Shown here one piece after another: positions 14,735-28,130 of a stretch of DNA of 64,000 nt (positions within the stretch are counted from its first letter, which is position 1; every line of letters begins with the position of its first letter). Below the pieces are notes generated by a model, which saw only the letters and a program-made list of their open reading frames with translations, was not told the DNA's origin and made no database searches. This DNA is from Gavia stellata (taxonomy: Eukaryota; Chordata; Aves; Gaviiformes; Gaviidae). The position numbers and the translations under genes were made by a program. Where the stretch lies: positions 42,787,095 to 42,851,094 of the forward strand of contig NC_082597.1 in assembly GCF_030936135.1 (NCBI RefSeq), written 5' to 3'.

Positions 14735-17700
14735 CACTCAGGCTAGCAGCTGAAATAATTTTGGTGTTATGTCTTTTTCATCTTTTCTTCCCCAAACATT
14801 TAGTCAATTTGCTTTCTGACAGGGATGTTCACTAGACATTCATGTTTTATGAAATTCTTAAAGAATGTTTTTAAAAAGCAGATCTCAAATATCTCACCAC
14901 CAATGTTTGCATTATGCAGCCTACACCTTGCCAGTCAGGAGTCAACTGCATGTCACACATACTCACGGATGAAGTAGAACACAGTTGAGAAGTCCAGGGA
15001 TAAAGAGAAAAATCAACAATTTAAATGGGCACAGTAAGTTTTACAGAAAGACCAATATATTCCATAATTTGAAGATGTCAATTTGACCAGGCAACGTCAT
15101 AAGCCTAATCAGCAAGCAGGATCTTTAACGAATACATAGGTGGAGAAGTACCTAGGAAGAACATCAGTAAAACCAGCTTAGGACAGTACAGGCTAGACTC
15201 CCCAGCAAGACTATGGCCCAACAATGGGCAGGTCTTTGCTCCATCCCCTCCAGGGACCAACATGAGCTGTTGTTACACAAGGATATGAGAAGCCTTAGTG
15301 GCTCCAACACAGGATCATACGAGTATGGCTGGGCAGATCATGGATCAGAGTTGGCTTGGGTCCAGCTGGCTAGGGACATGCCACTGCTGGCACACATCCA
15401 TGCAGGCACTCCATTGAGGACCTTGCCATTTAGGCACCTCTAAGATCAATTAGCCTTTTAGCAAGGGCTTTGAAGATTGCATTTCTCAGCTGATGATCCC
15501 ACAGCGGTACTGAGGCAGTTTCTGTTCATTTGTCTGCCTAAACCCCAATTATTTGAGAAAATTTTCCTAGCAAAATCACAAGGAGTTAGCTTTATTCTTT
15601 GTGCACTTCACACAGGGTTAAATTTTGCTAAAGCCCCTTCGGAACTCCATAGTCCTTAAAGGCCTTGGAATTTGAACCATCATACCAACCAATTAGTTAA
15701 TATCTGTGGCCCAGTTTGAAGTAATTATGGTAGTTTCACCTTCATTTACTTGAATTAGAGTTTATCCTGAGTACAGGCTACGTAAAACGTGAGAGATTTC
15801 TGAAGATTAAATGGCTTACAAATGATCCCTGCATAATTAATTTTTGTTCAAATGCTTACTGAATTACACATGTATGCCCCATAATACATTCAATAATTTC
15901 AGAAATGTCATCTCTGTGGTAAAAGTGTCCTGACGTAAGGACAGTTCAGGTTCCCCAAATGCATCTATTTGTTCACAGAAGAGATCTCTGGTTACAGCCT
16001 ATCCAAAACCCTCCTCTAGCACAGGACAGTTAAAATCTCTCCATTTACTAGTGAAAAGGTTTTGTGACAAGGAAATCTGGAAAAACAGGAAAAGCTTTTA
16101 TAGTAATGATTTTTTTTGCCTGCGAAATCGACTAGTGGAAGTTACTACATAGTAACTGTTGTCTGAGCATCAAGAAATGGAAATAGTGTTCTTTTGTCCC
16201 TCTTTTTTACAGGGCTACTTTCCCACATGACATTGATATATGCTGTTACATGTGTCTATACAGACAACCATTCACAGCGTCCACAGGAGACTTGGTACGT
16301 GATGAGGACATCAGGGTGAATGAGACAACTCACCTGTTAACACTACAATACTGCTTTAAACAAAACATCCAAAAATATTAACCTAGGCTTGATTCCAGTT
16401 GTGTTGAGGGTAAAGTCCCTTTACCTCTCTCTACCTATGCATTTCTGTCACTCTGGGTCTCACAACATCACTGAAGTCCAGCCTTCTCCTACTGGCAACA
16501 CCAGGTCTCTCTCTCCATGAGAGTAGGACAAAGCTCTTTACTGGTACACTAGTTCAGCACCTGACTACCCTGTGATAAGCTACCTGGAGTACAATGGTGT
16601 AGAGGGTTAGTCTCCAAATCTGGAGGCTCTTGATTCATAGGAATTCTCATTCCTGCACCCTCCCTTACGTCTCTTCCTCGCCCATGGTCATGGGGATCTT
16701 AGTCCCCATGGGCACAGTCCCACACGGAGAGGTTCAAAACAGAGACGGAGGCAGGCAAGGGAACCAGCTCGCACAAGCTCCTGGCAATACTGGTGCAATC
16801 TGCAGGAAGCTTAAAGGACCCTTGGAAGGAGCATAGGAATCAGAAAGCTCCTTGCCTACAAGACCAGCAACCCAGAGGCGCTGCGGGAGTGGGTGTAACA
16901 TGCAGAAGGGAGTGTGGTGAGAGGACTTGGATGGGTTTTGTGAAACCATACTCGTACCCGCTGTTATCCAACATGCGTGAGGCTGTGGGGATGCTCTGCT
17001 ATTTAACTACCACCACTACACAGTCTGTTTTAAACTGTACGCTGTGTCTACTGAACGTTGCCTGAGGGTAGTTCTCTGGTTTCCCTTGTAACACCAATCT
17101 GCTATCAAGACAAGGAAAACAAATAAACCAAACCTTACAATCAAGCAAGTAGCAGTTCCTCCAGCTTATTGTTCAAGGGGGAAAACTAGATAAGAGACAT
17201 GTTGGCCGGCCCAGGTGGATGCTCCAGGCTGGACCGGGTTTTCCTCTCAGTGCTGTGGGGTAGAGCTTGTGCCCGGCAGCAGCAGCGTGTCCCCCGCAGG
17301 AGAGGGGCACGTCCTGGCCTCCTGACCCGCGAGGGGGTGAGCCTCCGGGGCAGCCAGGTTTCAGCATTCAAACATGTGCGGAGGAGCACAAAGAAGCCCT
17401 TTATGCTGCTGCAATTGCAACATTAGATTTCAGTTTTATTCGCAAACATGAGACGAGCTCTCAGTCATAGACAGGCTTTTTAATCAGCCCTGGCAAAGAT
17501 GAAAAGCCTTGAGAAAGAGAAGCAGTGTCTATGCAAGAAGGACTCATTTACATTAAATAATTACCCTGAAGGAGAGAAACAGCAAGGGAGTGATTTTTTA
17601 ATTATAAAGAAATAATTGCAGTCTGGAGGAGTATATAGAGTCCTAGCTTTGTTCCCTATGTACAGTAAAACCTAAACAGTAGGTTTGAGAGGTAAGAAAT

Positions 17701-20700
17701 ATCTGTTATTATTTTCAAAACAGAGTATCATATGAGAAGGAAGACAGGGAAATACTTCTGCACTCCCAAAAGGCTGCTGCTTTTATAATGTCTCCTCTGC
17801 ACAGCAGGACATAAAATCAGTATTGCAAACATAAATGCTAAAAATACAAGAGCTGACATAGAAACACATTCTGTAACAGGTTAGGAATGACTGTCAATGA
17901 GTGTGTGTCTGTGTGTATGTGAGAGAGAGATACAGCGTTGTACAAGCGTATCTGTCTGCTACACAGCCTGCTTGTGCAACATGGTACATGCTTCCGCTTC
18001 TTTGTTATTAATTATTTAGTAAAAAATAGAGAGGATTTGACTCCAACATTTCCCCACAAAAATTACTTTTGAGCTGAGATGAAAAATAACAGTACCAAGT
18101 CCCCACATCAGGAACTTTTTTTTAAATTCTGAGGAATTTACGATAGGGGCTGCAATCTGTGCTGTGCTTTTGTGATTAATTCCCTGGACGGAGCTGAAGT
18201 CCTGAGCATCCTGGCACCTAGCACAAGAGCACGATTTTTGGGTACGTGAGCACTCCACTGCAGGCTTTATTGCTTCCACTGAGGAAAGTGACAAAACCTG
18301 GGAAAACCCGGCGCGTTCCTGCGGCAGAATCAGGGCAGCACTCAGCAGCTCACAACTGGTCCTCAATACAGGGCAGTGAACACACTTCAGCTTTACATGG
18401 GTAGCTCATCGGCTGACCAGTCTGGGAGATGACCAGCAGTACATATAATATCAATGTGAAGACAGGCAATAGGGGAGAGGGAGCTCCTGTGTCCCTGCCG
18501 ACCTGAGAAGTCCCTCCGCAGTGCATCCCTGGGCATGGCACGTGCCTCAGGGCCACCAGTGGGGACCTATGGGCAGAGCAGTCTGCAGCACCCCGGGGTG
18601 CCCTGCTGCCCCATGCCTGGCTCCTGTCCCTGGGCCTGGGCCTGTGAAAATTACAAGTGTGCCCTATTTCTGCTCTGAGTTGGTCTGCCTCCAGCTTTCA
18701 TCCACTGCATCTTATTGTGCCTTCCCTTCCTTGATTAAAGACCTGCTTGGTAATTACCTCCAGCAATGCTGGCAGCTTAAAATTTTTGAAAAAGATTATT
18801 TCACTTTGCAAAAAGAGAGGCATGCAAGGGATAGGAGAATCCAGCAGAAGAGAGGCTAGAGAGAAAAGAAATGGCAGTGGTCGCTGGCGTTGGGACACAG
18901 CAGGGAAGGGCTCCCAGACTCAGGAAAAGAAGCAAAGAAACAAGGCTGGGTTTCCACAGGAGAGCACACGGCAACTGCTGCTTTGCACCTCAGCTTTGCC
19001 CTGTCACCCAAACCAAGTGGTGGCATGGTTTATCAATTCACATAAGCCTGACTTAATTTTTACACGGGTAAAAATTCTGAAATACTGGTTTCTACTTGTA
19101 AGCGAAAGTGAGCTGTGAGCTGACAGTTAGATATCATCTTCCTGTGATGATCAAAATGGCTGCTGCCAAGTCACGCAAATGTAATTAGTACATAGCTTTT
19201 GTATTGCATACAATAGCAGAAAAATATATAGACAAGCTATATAAATATATTGCCTTACAGAATAAAATGAACTACATTAATTCCTTCATCAGCCCATTCT
19301 AAATTTTTCTTGTTTACTTAAATTCCCAGTAAACCTCCTTTTCAGGCCCTGCAAGCTACTGTGTTGAAAAATTTAAAGGCTTACAATAGCAGATATACAA
19401 ATCAGACTGTAGTGTCCATCTATACAAATATCATTGAAACGTGACCACCAGGAACACTGATCTACATGTACAGCTCTAGAAATAGGATTTGGTGTCATGG
19501 ACTGTGTCAAGTACCTGGGACAGCATAGCAAAAGTTAATGCGCATAACGCATTAAGCTAATGGGATTCAGTCAAGGGTGAATATGTCTCTTCAGGCTAAG
19601 AAAGCAACAAGTCTGCCCACGTTTTCTGAATACTCTACAGCCTGTCGAGTGCTTCTGCTATGGGCATGAATGTGGAAACAGAGCAGGAGAGGAAAAGAAG
19701 CAGGGTGTATCTGAGAGAACAGCAGTGAAACGATGTCAAGGAACACTAAGAATTACCTATTCTCTTCACCTGGGAAAACCAACACAACAAGTTTCCTTCA
19801 TATGCCTATTTTGAACCAAATCCAGCCTTGAGAGGCTGACCCCTCTGCCTTGGAAGAATATGGTCAGAATGGCATTGTTCAAGGTGAAGTGGATTTAAAA
19901 CAGCAAACATTATTTATAAACATGGGTGAAAAAATACTTCCCTCAACTTTTTTACACAGATAACTCCCTCCCACTTCCACCCCACCATGGAAGTTAATAG
20001 GGAAGAAAGTTCAAAGAAAAGACTGAAAATGAAATCTGAAAAATAAAGATAAATGCCGTTGATTTGATGGATTATATTTCAACCTGAATTCATAGTATTT
20101 CCACAGATTAGTAGAAACAGAAGCGCCCCCCCCCTTAGCCAGGGCTTCCAACAGGTGGTTCCTTGACTTTGGCCCCTTCCTATAAGGAAGCAAGGGAAGA
20201 GAGAATTTACTTTTACCTAAAGACAGCAGATGAGTCAGGTTCCCAAACACAGAGAGCAGTCCAGAGTACAGCCAAGAGTTTCTCCTGCAAACTCTCTGCT
20301 TGCAAGGACTGAATTGTCACTTGTCTTCAAAAATCCACACATAATTTTTGAGGTCAGCTCTTAAGACTACAGCTTTTCAGCTGTTTCGGATGCTAATATA
20401 GAATCACGTTTGCTGTGTGGTTTGGCCAACAATTTTTTAATGGTAATGCATTTTATTGCAAGACTTCAGCATTTTCTATCATTCTCAAATAATTTGAATT
20501 CGAAAAGCTGAAGAAATTCTTCTTCATAAGGTGTGATATAAAATATGGGTAAAATTTCCAGCAGAGTATGTTCATATAAGTATTAGCAGACCCCTGTATA
20601 TGTCTGTGTTTGTATCCGGGGGGGTCTAAGCTCACTATGTCTTCTGATACAACTCCTTGCATTCATAGTTTTCCTTCTGGGTATCTGCCTTTTGTCTTGT

Positions 20701-23348
20701 CCACATCCTAACAACCCACTCAGGTATGCCTCTGCTTTCTCCTCTTTGGCTGGCAGTCTGATCTCAGGCACTTGTTAACTCTCCCATACCATGGTACATG
20801 CTGGAGCCTTTCAGGAAAGGTTTTGTCATACAGTGCCATCACAAAGACACATAGGATACACAGGGCAGGAGGGGCCACATTTGCACCTCTGCTATGAGAT
20901 GGCTTGAGTTTTCTCTACAGGCATTCCCTGAAGGTTGTGGACTTTTCTCCCTTGATTATGGGGTTACATCAACATACTTTGGAAGCAAGGCAAGTTTAAA
21001 CATATATGTGGATGAACATAACAATGGTGAGGCACTAAATATATCAAAGTAGCTGATATTACAAAACACTGATACGCCTTGAGTCTTTCTAGCCTGACCA
21101 CATAATATAGATGGGCTGGTTTCTCTCACCTTCCTTTAGCACTTTATTCCTCCAGCTGTCTCAGGACTTACTTACAGTGTTATCTGAGCAAGTGGCTCAG
21201 AAACTCACATTTGCGTGTGTGCAGGTAAATATAAGCACAATAATCAAAAAAGCGAAATTAAAAGTTAGGGCATTTGGAAGTGCTGCTATCCCACTCCCTT
21301 TCTGCAGAAAGCATAGTCACTGGCCTCTGGGATGGTGCTGAGGCAGAAGCCTCCTTCCCGCTCACCATGGGCTGCACACACACACACAGAGGAGTGAACA
21401 GACCATGTCAAATACTGTGATATTCTTGGGCATACCAGATTCATTTTTAAACGAGGCTCACAATTACTCAACACAACAGAAACCATACAGTATTTCCCAA
21501 TGGATAGAGAAGTTTAGTGTGTTGATAGTGTTTTCCTGAGTGCAAAAAGGCCAGAATAAATTCAGATATGATCATAACTCCAAGCTAAACACTAACTGGT
21601 CATCAGACTGCAATGCAGATGTAATTATGTGCTTAAATATTGGACTAAAATGGCAGAAAGCTGGTTGTCTCTGGAAGGTGCATCATACATAATCAGTGAC
21701 CTCTTCAAGAACTCAGGAGAAAGCTTAAAAAATTATAGACCCAGCTTTGTGATCTAGCAGCCAAGTTCTAGCCACATTTTGAGGGAAGATGGAGACATTA
21801 GGACAGAGACAAGCTACAAAATATTAAAAATACTTGGAGGGCTGGAGCAGTAAATCTTCCTTGTCAGCAAAAGATATTAAAACATAAAGGCCCAGATTAT
21901 GCTGCACTGAGTCTTGCCCCAGAAGTAGATCCACACAAATAAATAAAATTAAAGTAACAGAACTATGCAAAGGCTTCATTATTGTTCACTAGAAGGATGT
22001 CAAAATCTCATCTCAAATAAAGTAGGTTCTATTCCTTCCCCTTACTGATCTTATGATATTATTTGCAAAGCTATGATCAGTCACATGGGCCAGTTTTTAA
22101 TTAAAACCCAAGTATTGTGCTAATATGAATACTGGTCATGACCCAAATGGTACCAAGATCTGAAATAAGAGAATAAATGAACTGTGGGGAGTTAGATCAT
22201 CCTCCAAATAAAACCTAGGCAGAAATGTTAAACCCCTGTGAAGGCTGGGTGCAGGAGGGAGTGCACAGACGTGTTGGCAGGGCAGACTAAGCTTTTGCCA
22301 CTGGACGCAGGTGAGAAGCTCTGCCTTCAAACGCTGGCTACTGACCAGCTTCATTCAATCTCGATTTTGTAGCCACTTACAGGTGGTCCTGCACAAGTAA
22401 AACCCAGCTGAAAGACAGCAAGTAGCAGAAGATCTTTCCTAGAAACAAGTAATGTACTATTTTAGTGGATTATTGTTGAGACTAATGCCTGATGTACAAG
22501 GAAACGAGCATGAGATAACGTTTTCAAAATAGACCGCGACACTTTTGCTGCATCGGGTCCATGGTATTCTGGTGAGTAATGTCCGTCCTTATCAATGTGT
22601 CGTGTGATTCATGCCCAGGAGCTGTGCAGCCGTTAGCCGGGTCCAAATGCGAGCCAATGCCACCGCACCCACCCCGTTATGCAGAGCAGCCGTCATTAGC
22701 AGATGTAAACCTAAATTTGCTCCCTCGCAAAAACAAAAAAAATGTTTGCCTTGTTTTCACAGCTCTCCCTGAACAAGGCACCCTGGGCAAGAGGACTTCG
22801 GGGCACAAACATTCTCCTTGGGTTCTGCCAGCCCAGCCACGAGGCCGGAGCAGCACTGGTAGCCGTTCGCAGCCCCCCTGGTGCCAGACCTGTGTCCCCC
22901 CTCCACAGGGCTGTATCTGCACAGCACAGCTACTGCTGGCACCAGCACAGGATCCAGGAGGACATTTCTGTGCTAAATTAAAATTCTCCTCCTCTGGAGA
23001 CATATCAGGTCTTCCACATTGCCAGGATGGCCAAGCACATGATAGGAATTACTGCAGGGAAAGAAGTCAGAGACAAGAGGCTTTTGGAGAAGGGGAGCAC
23101 AACTGGAAGGGTGAAAGCCATATCCAACAGGATTTTGTTCCCCTTGTCCTGAAAAGCTGCATGAACGGTCTGGCAGTAAACCCAGCTGGCCTCGCATGAA
23201 ATGCGTCTTCATGGAAGGTGGAGTGATGCTGAAATAGTCGTAGCAGCCCACATCCCATGCCATGAGTGGAAAGGAAATAATTCAAGGCATGAAAAAAATC
23301 ACGGCGTCTCCTGATTAGAAAGACACAACTCATGTTTTCAGTGCCATG

Positions 23349-23370
23349 GTATACATGTTTACATGTATAC
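23349..23370. repeat. Inverted repeat, 10-bp stem and 2-nt loop
   Basis: GTATACATGT at 23349-23358 is followed by TT and then by its exact reverse complement at 23361-23370. The stem is AT-rich and could extrude as a cruciform. No gene is adjacent. Confidence 0.9.
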
Positions 23371-26300
23371 ACAATCAATGTTTACAGTAGCAATAGAAAT
23401 GTTTTTGTCACACAATAATAATAGTTTACATCAAAAAAGTTATTTATTTTCTTATTAATTTCTTTGGATATTCATTCTTATTCATTTCTCTGGATAGATA
23501 GTACATGTCAGACAAAACCTCCAAGTCATATATTTTTTTTCCCCATAAAAATACATTTTTACTTCACTCATTTCTAGACTTTTCTTCTCCCATTTCCCCT
23601 CTCATTGTCCAACCCTCATAATAAAAAAAGTAATGTGTAAAATAAGAAAAATCAGATTATGTATCTAAATAGATGGAGAACTCCTCAGACCCTTTCACAG
23701 CCCAGCCAGGACTTTGGAGTAAAGCAAGAGGGAAGGGAAGAAGATCAATCCAGGTTACCTGTGTCATATTATGCTCAGGAATTACTTTTTTTTATTTGAA
23801 AGTAGTTCCTAAGTAAAAGGAATTTGAGGGTATACCGACAGTCTTTCCAGCCAGATACTCTCCTTCATGAATCATTTCCTCTGAAGTTAAGGAGATGAGG
23901 TACACAATCGTATCATTGCACATGCTTGTATAAAAGGTACAAAAGGCCTTTTCTTTTAAAGTTAATAGCAGGAGAATGAAATAATCTCTTCTTTTTTACA
24001 AGAGAATAGTTTCATTGTTCTGCCCACATACTTTATTTGTTGAACTGACATCTGTAATAGTGAAATGGAAGAGGAAAGGGAAGCGGATGAGAGAAATAAG
24101 TGAATTAAAATATTTGGGATAAGCTTTTGGAGAACACTATACAACTATGTTTGAGTAAACTTGACATGATCTAAGCAATAGCACAAATAATCAAACACTG
24201 AAGGAAAAAGTCCACGCTGATCTGGTTGCAAACATTGACCTCTCTCATACATCACCCTTCCTACAGTGTTATTCTAATTTGCTTGTAAGGCTGTTCCCTG
24301 AAGGCCCAATTCCACTTTGTGCACAGACAAAATTTCCACTGCAGGCTCAGAGAGTTGTTTTTTTACTATAATGTGTTTGTTTCCAACAGTAGTTCACTGG
24401 GCAGGGTTAACTCTTTCAACTTAAATTTTGTTCCGCAGTTTTAGATGCCCCATGGGGTTCACACCATACTGTTGTGGACAGTGCCAAAAATATCTACTCC
24501 TCAGCAGGGCTGAGGAGTCTTGTCCTTATCTCCAACCCAGAATCCAGGCGAGGTGGCATGCCTTGGCCTTGCAAGGTATGAACCAACATGTGGGTGATGA
24601 GAGCCGTTACATCCCACTTCTGCCAGAGAGGACCAACACGTGCCCAACACCAGCATGCCCAAGCCACCATTCCCAAGGGTGAGGTCCTGCCACCGCCAGC
24701 ATCCCCACTGGGGACATAACTCATGCAGAACAGGGCTGTCTGGAGGGCCAGCAGATGTCTGGCTTGGTGGCTCTGCTCCTGCCACCAGGCACTGGCAGAG
24801 AAGGAGGAGAAGGGTGAACTGCAATGGAAAAAAAAATGCCAAGTTTTGCAAAGTTCTGCTGATGAAGGCAACAGTCTTTGTTTTCCCTCTTTGTGCCAAG
24901 GATCTTGCTGAACCAACGAGAATTACGACCTTGCATAGTAGGTTAGAAGAATATGGTGCTGTGCAAGGAAGCCCCTCAAATTTTGCCAGTATTCCTCAGC
25001 AATGTCCCTGCTTGTTAAATATTCTCTGGGTGTAATGCAAGGGATAGGTTAATTAGCACGTACATTTTTATGTGGACCAGCTGTCTACTCTGTTTGTTGT
25101 CAGAAATGCAAAGTCCTCTGGGAATCCCTATGAGAAAACATACTTTGTCTTCTAGGAACAGAATGGTTTTCTTTTAATATCCGCTTCAACTGTAACTCAT
25201 TTAGCTTATAAATCTTGACAACAGATTCTGGCCATTGATGTATTGTTTTCTTATGCTAAGCCTTTTTTTTTCTATCCTTCCTCCTTGGATACCTTATACT
25301 CTGGGTTTAAATGTGAGACACAGCTGTCTCTGCCAGCAGGAGTTCACATTATAAAAATCACCAAGATTTATGCAACAGGTGTTCTACCAATCCACTGCGC
25401 TAACATTTTCTCCATGCAATGAAACAATATACTGGGCTGGGATAAAAAATAAATCAAATTAAAAGAAGAAGAAAACATATGCTGGCTGGAGATTAGACTT
25501 GGCGCAACTTCAGCTTAAGAGCCGAGACTTTATTTTTCTCCTACAGGAACCCTAAATAGGTTCCATAGAAGTGGATGGGTGAAATTGGTCAGGCAGAATA
25601 CACATAAAGGAGTGGCAACCCTGGGACAAGGCTTAGTAGAAGGAGGATAATTGGGAAGAATCATCTTTTAAAAAATATGCTTATCAGTTGTCCTGATGCC
25701 ACTTCATTGAATAGTCCAGGGACACTTACAAAACAACAGAAACAAGGCCACAGACTACTGCATTTCAACCTTTTGCAACTTTTTGTCCTGTAAGTTTTTT
25801 CCAGTCCATCATGTGCAGAGCCCTGAGTAGAGACTTTTAAGCCTACTGATTTTCGTTTTTCCTTGTAGTCCCTTTTTGAAGACCCTTCAATTACCCACAG
25901 ACCACAAGTTTAAAACCATTGCTCCAGCCAAACAAATCTCATCGCTGATGAGAGCTACTAATAGTTTTAAAACACATGCTGTGTGTATACAGTATACCCA
26001 TATATGCAGAGTCTACATATAATGTAGAATGTTATTATATTTAGTCACGTGATACATAATATAGCAAAAATGCCCCTGCTGCCAGGCAGTTGCAGAGAGA
26101 AGAACACTTTTAAGTGGTTTATTCACTGCAGTAAAGAAGCATTCAAAACCGCATGCAGTATGTGTACAAGAGACACATTGACACTTGGTACTCAAGCTTT
26201 TGACTGGATCAGATTAACTGTCCCTCAGGAGGCAGGGTTACGAGCTCAGGAAATGCTTGAGCACTTGTCTGCATGCTTTCTTCTGACAATGTGTTGGGAG

Positions 26301-27734
26301 GCAGAAAGTGGGGACAGCAAGCAAAACAGCCATTTTGTGGGGCAAATGCACAGTATAGAAAATGGCACCCGAATTCTGGGAGCAGGGGCTGCTCTTCACA
26401 CTTAAAACAAAGCTGTATTTGAAGGCTCAAAACCCTTTGCAAAGAGGATTTCCACCCTGGCCACATCTCCCCATCTCCTGCCTCTCACCATGGCCAACGC
26501 CAAGTGCTTGAATTACTTTAATTCACATTCAGGAGTAGGACCATGCTCCCCTGAGAGCTGTGTGGTTTTAAAGACAGGTGGAGCATTTCACCCTGCCTTC
26601 TCCAAAGAGATTTATGACAAGGGATTTCAAACAACGAAAGAAAACAAGCTGAAAGGGAAAGCTGACAAAAATCGTTTTTGGCTTATACATAAAACAGTTG
26701 ATCCAAAGTGTCATCATACATAAGACGAGCCAGTGCTGACCATGACCATACATACGTGTGTCCTTAATGCTAGTAACATATTTAAAGTACAAAGTCTTGA
26801 ATATTGTGTCCAAATCAGAGGATTCATTATCGAACCATGTGAAGAAAAACATGCTAAATTGCTACGACAAGGGAAAAAAATGAAAACGTGGAAGGAAATT
26901 TGAAGTATATCACTTCATGTTACTGATTTGTGGGTACCCAGCAGAAAATTGGAGTGTTGTTAAGAAACCAGGGACAGTTCAACCTGGAAGAGCATTGTGC
27001 AACTTCAAAATTATTTTATAACCCTTCCTCAATTATTGCTGATCGGCTCAGTAAGATAAACTCACTGCCTTTCAGCAGGCACAAAGGAAGCAAAACCTGC
27101 AAGAGTTACTGTGCACTTGAACAACAGTATCGATAAGCTCCTGAGGGAAATAAAAAGAAGCGCCTCCAGACAAATGTTGACTGTGCGGATTTAAAACTCT
27201 GCTGAAACATGTGTTTCACATTCATGCTTTTCCTGTGAATTACAGTTAGCTGTTCTGAGGATACTGAAGATATATGAGAAAGTCTTAAAGTCCTAAACTG
27301 AATGGAGGGATTATATTCGTTAATACTGTGCCACAGAGCTCTAAATCCCTGAGGATGAACAGTATCTTTCCGCGTATGTGACAATTGCCGTTGCAATTCA
27401 GGGTGCCTCTTTGCTAATCGTGATGCAGCCATCAGCACTGAAAGCATCCAGCACAGGACATGACATTATTAACACAACCTTTGTCTTTCTGTGGTGATCA
27501 GAGGTAGGTACGGATTGCTTTCAGAGGAAATGATCTGGCCTTCAGATGTGTGAAATGCTGAGACTTCATGCTGCTGGTTATTTTGAAAACAAGGAAGTGT
27601 CAGCCACCGTCAGCATGGCAGCAGTGAGACCCACTCAGCTGGGGGAGTTGCTCTTGCATCGCCCGCTGCACTTGCAGGAGGCCACAGGTGGGTAGTTCAT
27701 TTTGTGCTTCTGTTCTTAAATAAAGCCTCCTCTC

Positions 27735-28130
27735 CCTGCTATGAGGTTGGCCCCTCCGGTCGCAGCCACAGGCAGGATCGCACCACCGGTTGTGCATCAG
27801 CCAGCCACAGCCTGCCAGCAGCCAAGCTCCCCCGGCATCCGCACTGTGTCGGCGAGCACCGTCCCTGTGCAGGGAGATGCCGCAGAGGATGCTCCGAGCC
27901 CAGCAAAGCCCTGCTGCAGTGGGAAGGCCGTAACACAGAAGCACGATGCTCTCCTGGGCAGCCCCCGGCAACGCCGGCTGCCAAGGCAGGTGGGATGCCC
28001 AGGCAGGCTCAGCTGGTGGCGTCATGCCGGTAGCAGTGTAGACCCTCCGCTGCCGTGGTCCTCCCTGTGGCTGGCAGCCCCCTCAGGGTCACGGTAAATG
28101 GAGCTGCTTTGGCTAAAGATAAATTATTCC
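27735..28130. other. CpG-enriched block without a recognised gene
   Basis: By eye I count roughly 20 CpG dinucleotides in about 330 bp at around 65% GC, well above the flanking intergenic DNA but weaker than the PHLDA1 island. No promoter motif or convincing exon was identified. It could be a distal regulatory element, the promoter of an unannotated non-coding RNA, or simply a GC-rich patch. Confidence 0.4.

Larger units (their letters stand above)
1..16600. other. Intergenic DNA 3' of PHLDA1, left third
   Basis: I recognise no gene here. All open frames are under about 140 codons, lack protein features I know, and are not joined by plausible splice sites. Visible items are a 19-nt period dimer at 2901-2937, a short TTTA run at 8504-8519, a 15-bp direct repeat (11571-11585 and 11597-11611, with AT-rich DNA between) and a 17-bp triplicate at 14684-14734. 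No CR1 3' end, LTR or DNA-transposon end was recognised. In amniotes the next genes on this side of PHLDA1 are KRR1 and GLIPR1, so the block is probably the intergenic space towards them (inference). Confidence 0.6.

Noticed and set aside
22579-23199. 206-codon plus-strand open frame starting with ATG
   Set aside because: A frame of this length is expected roughly by chance among six frames of 64 kb. No domain or signal is visible, and no splice or polyadenylation context supports a gene.
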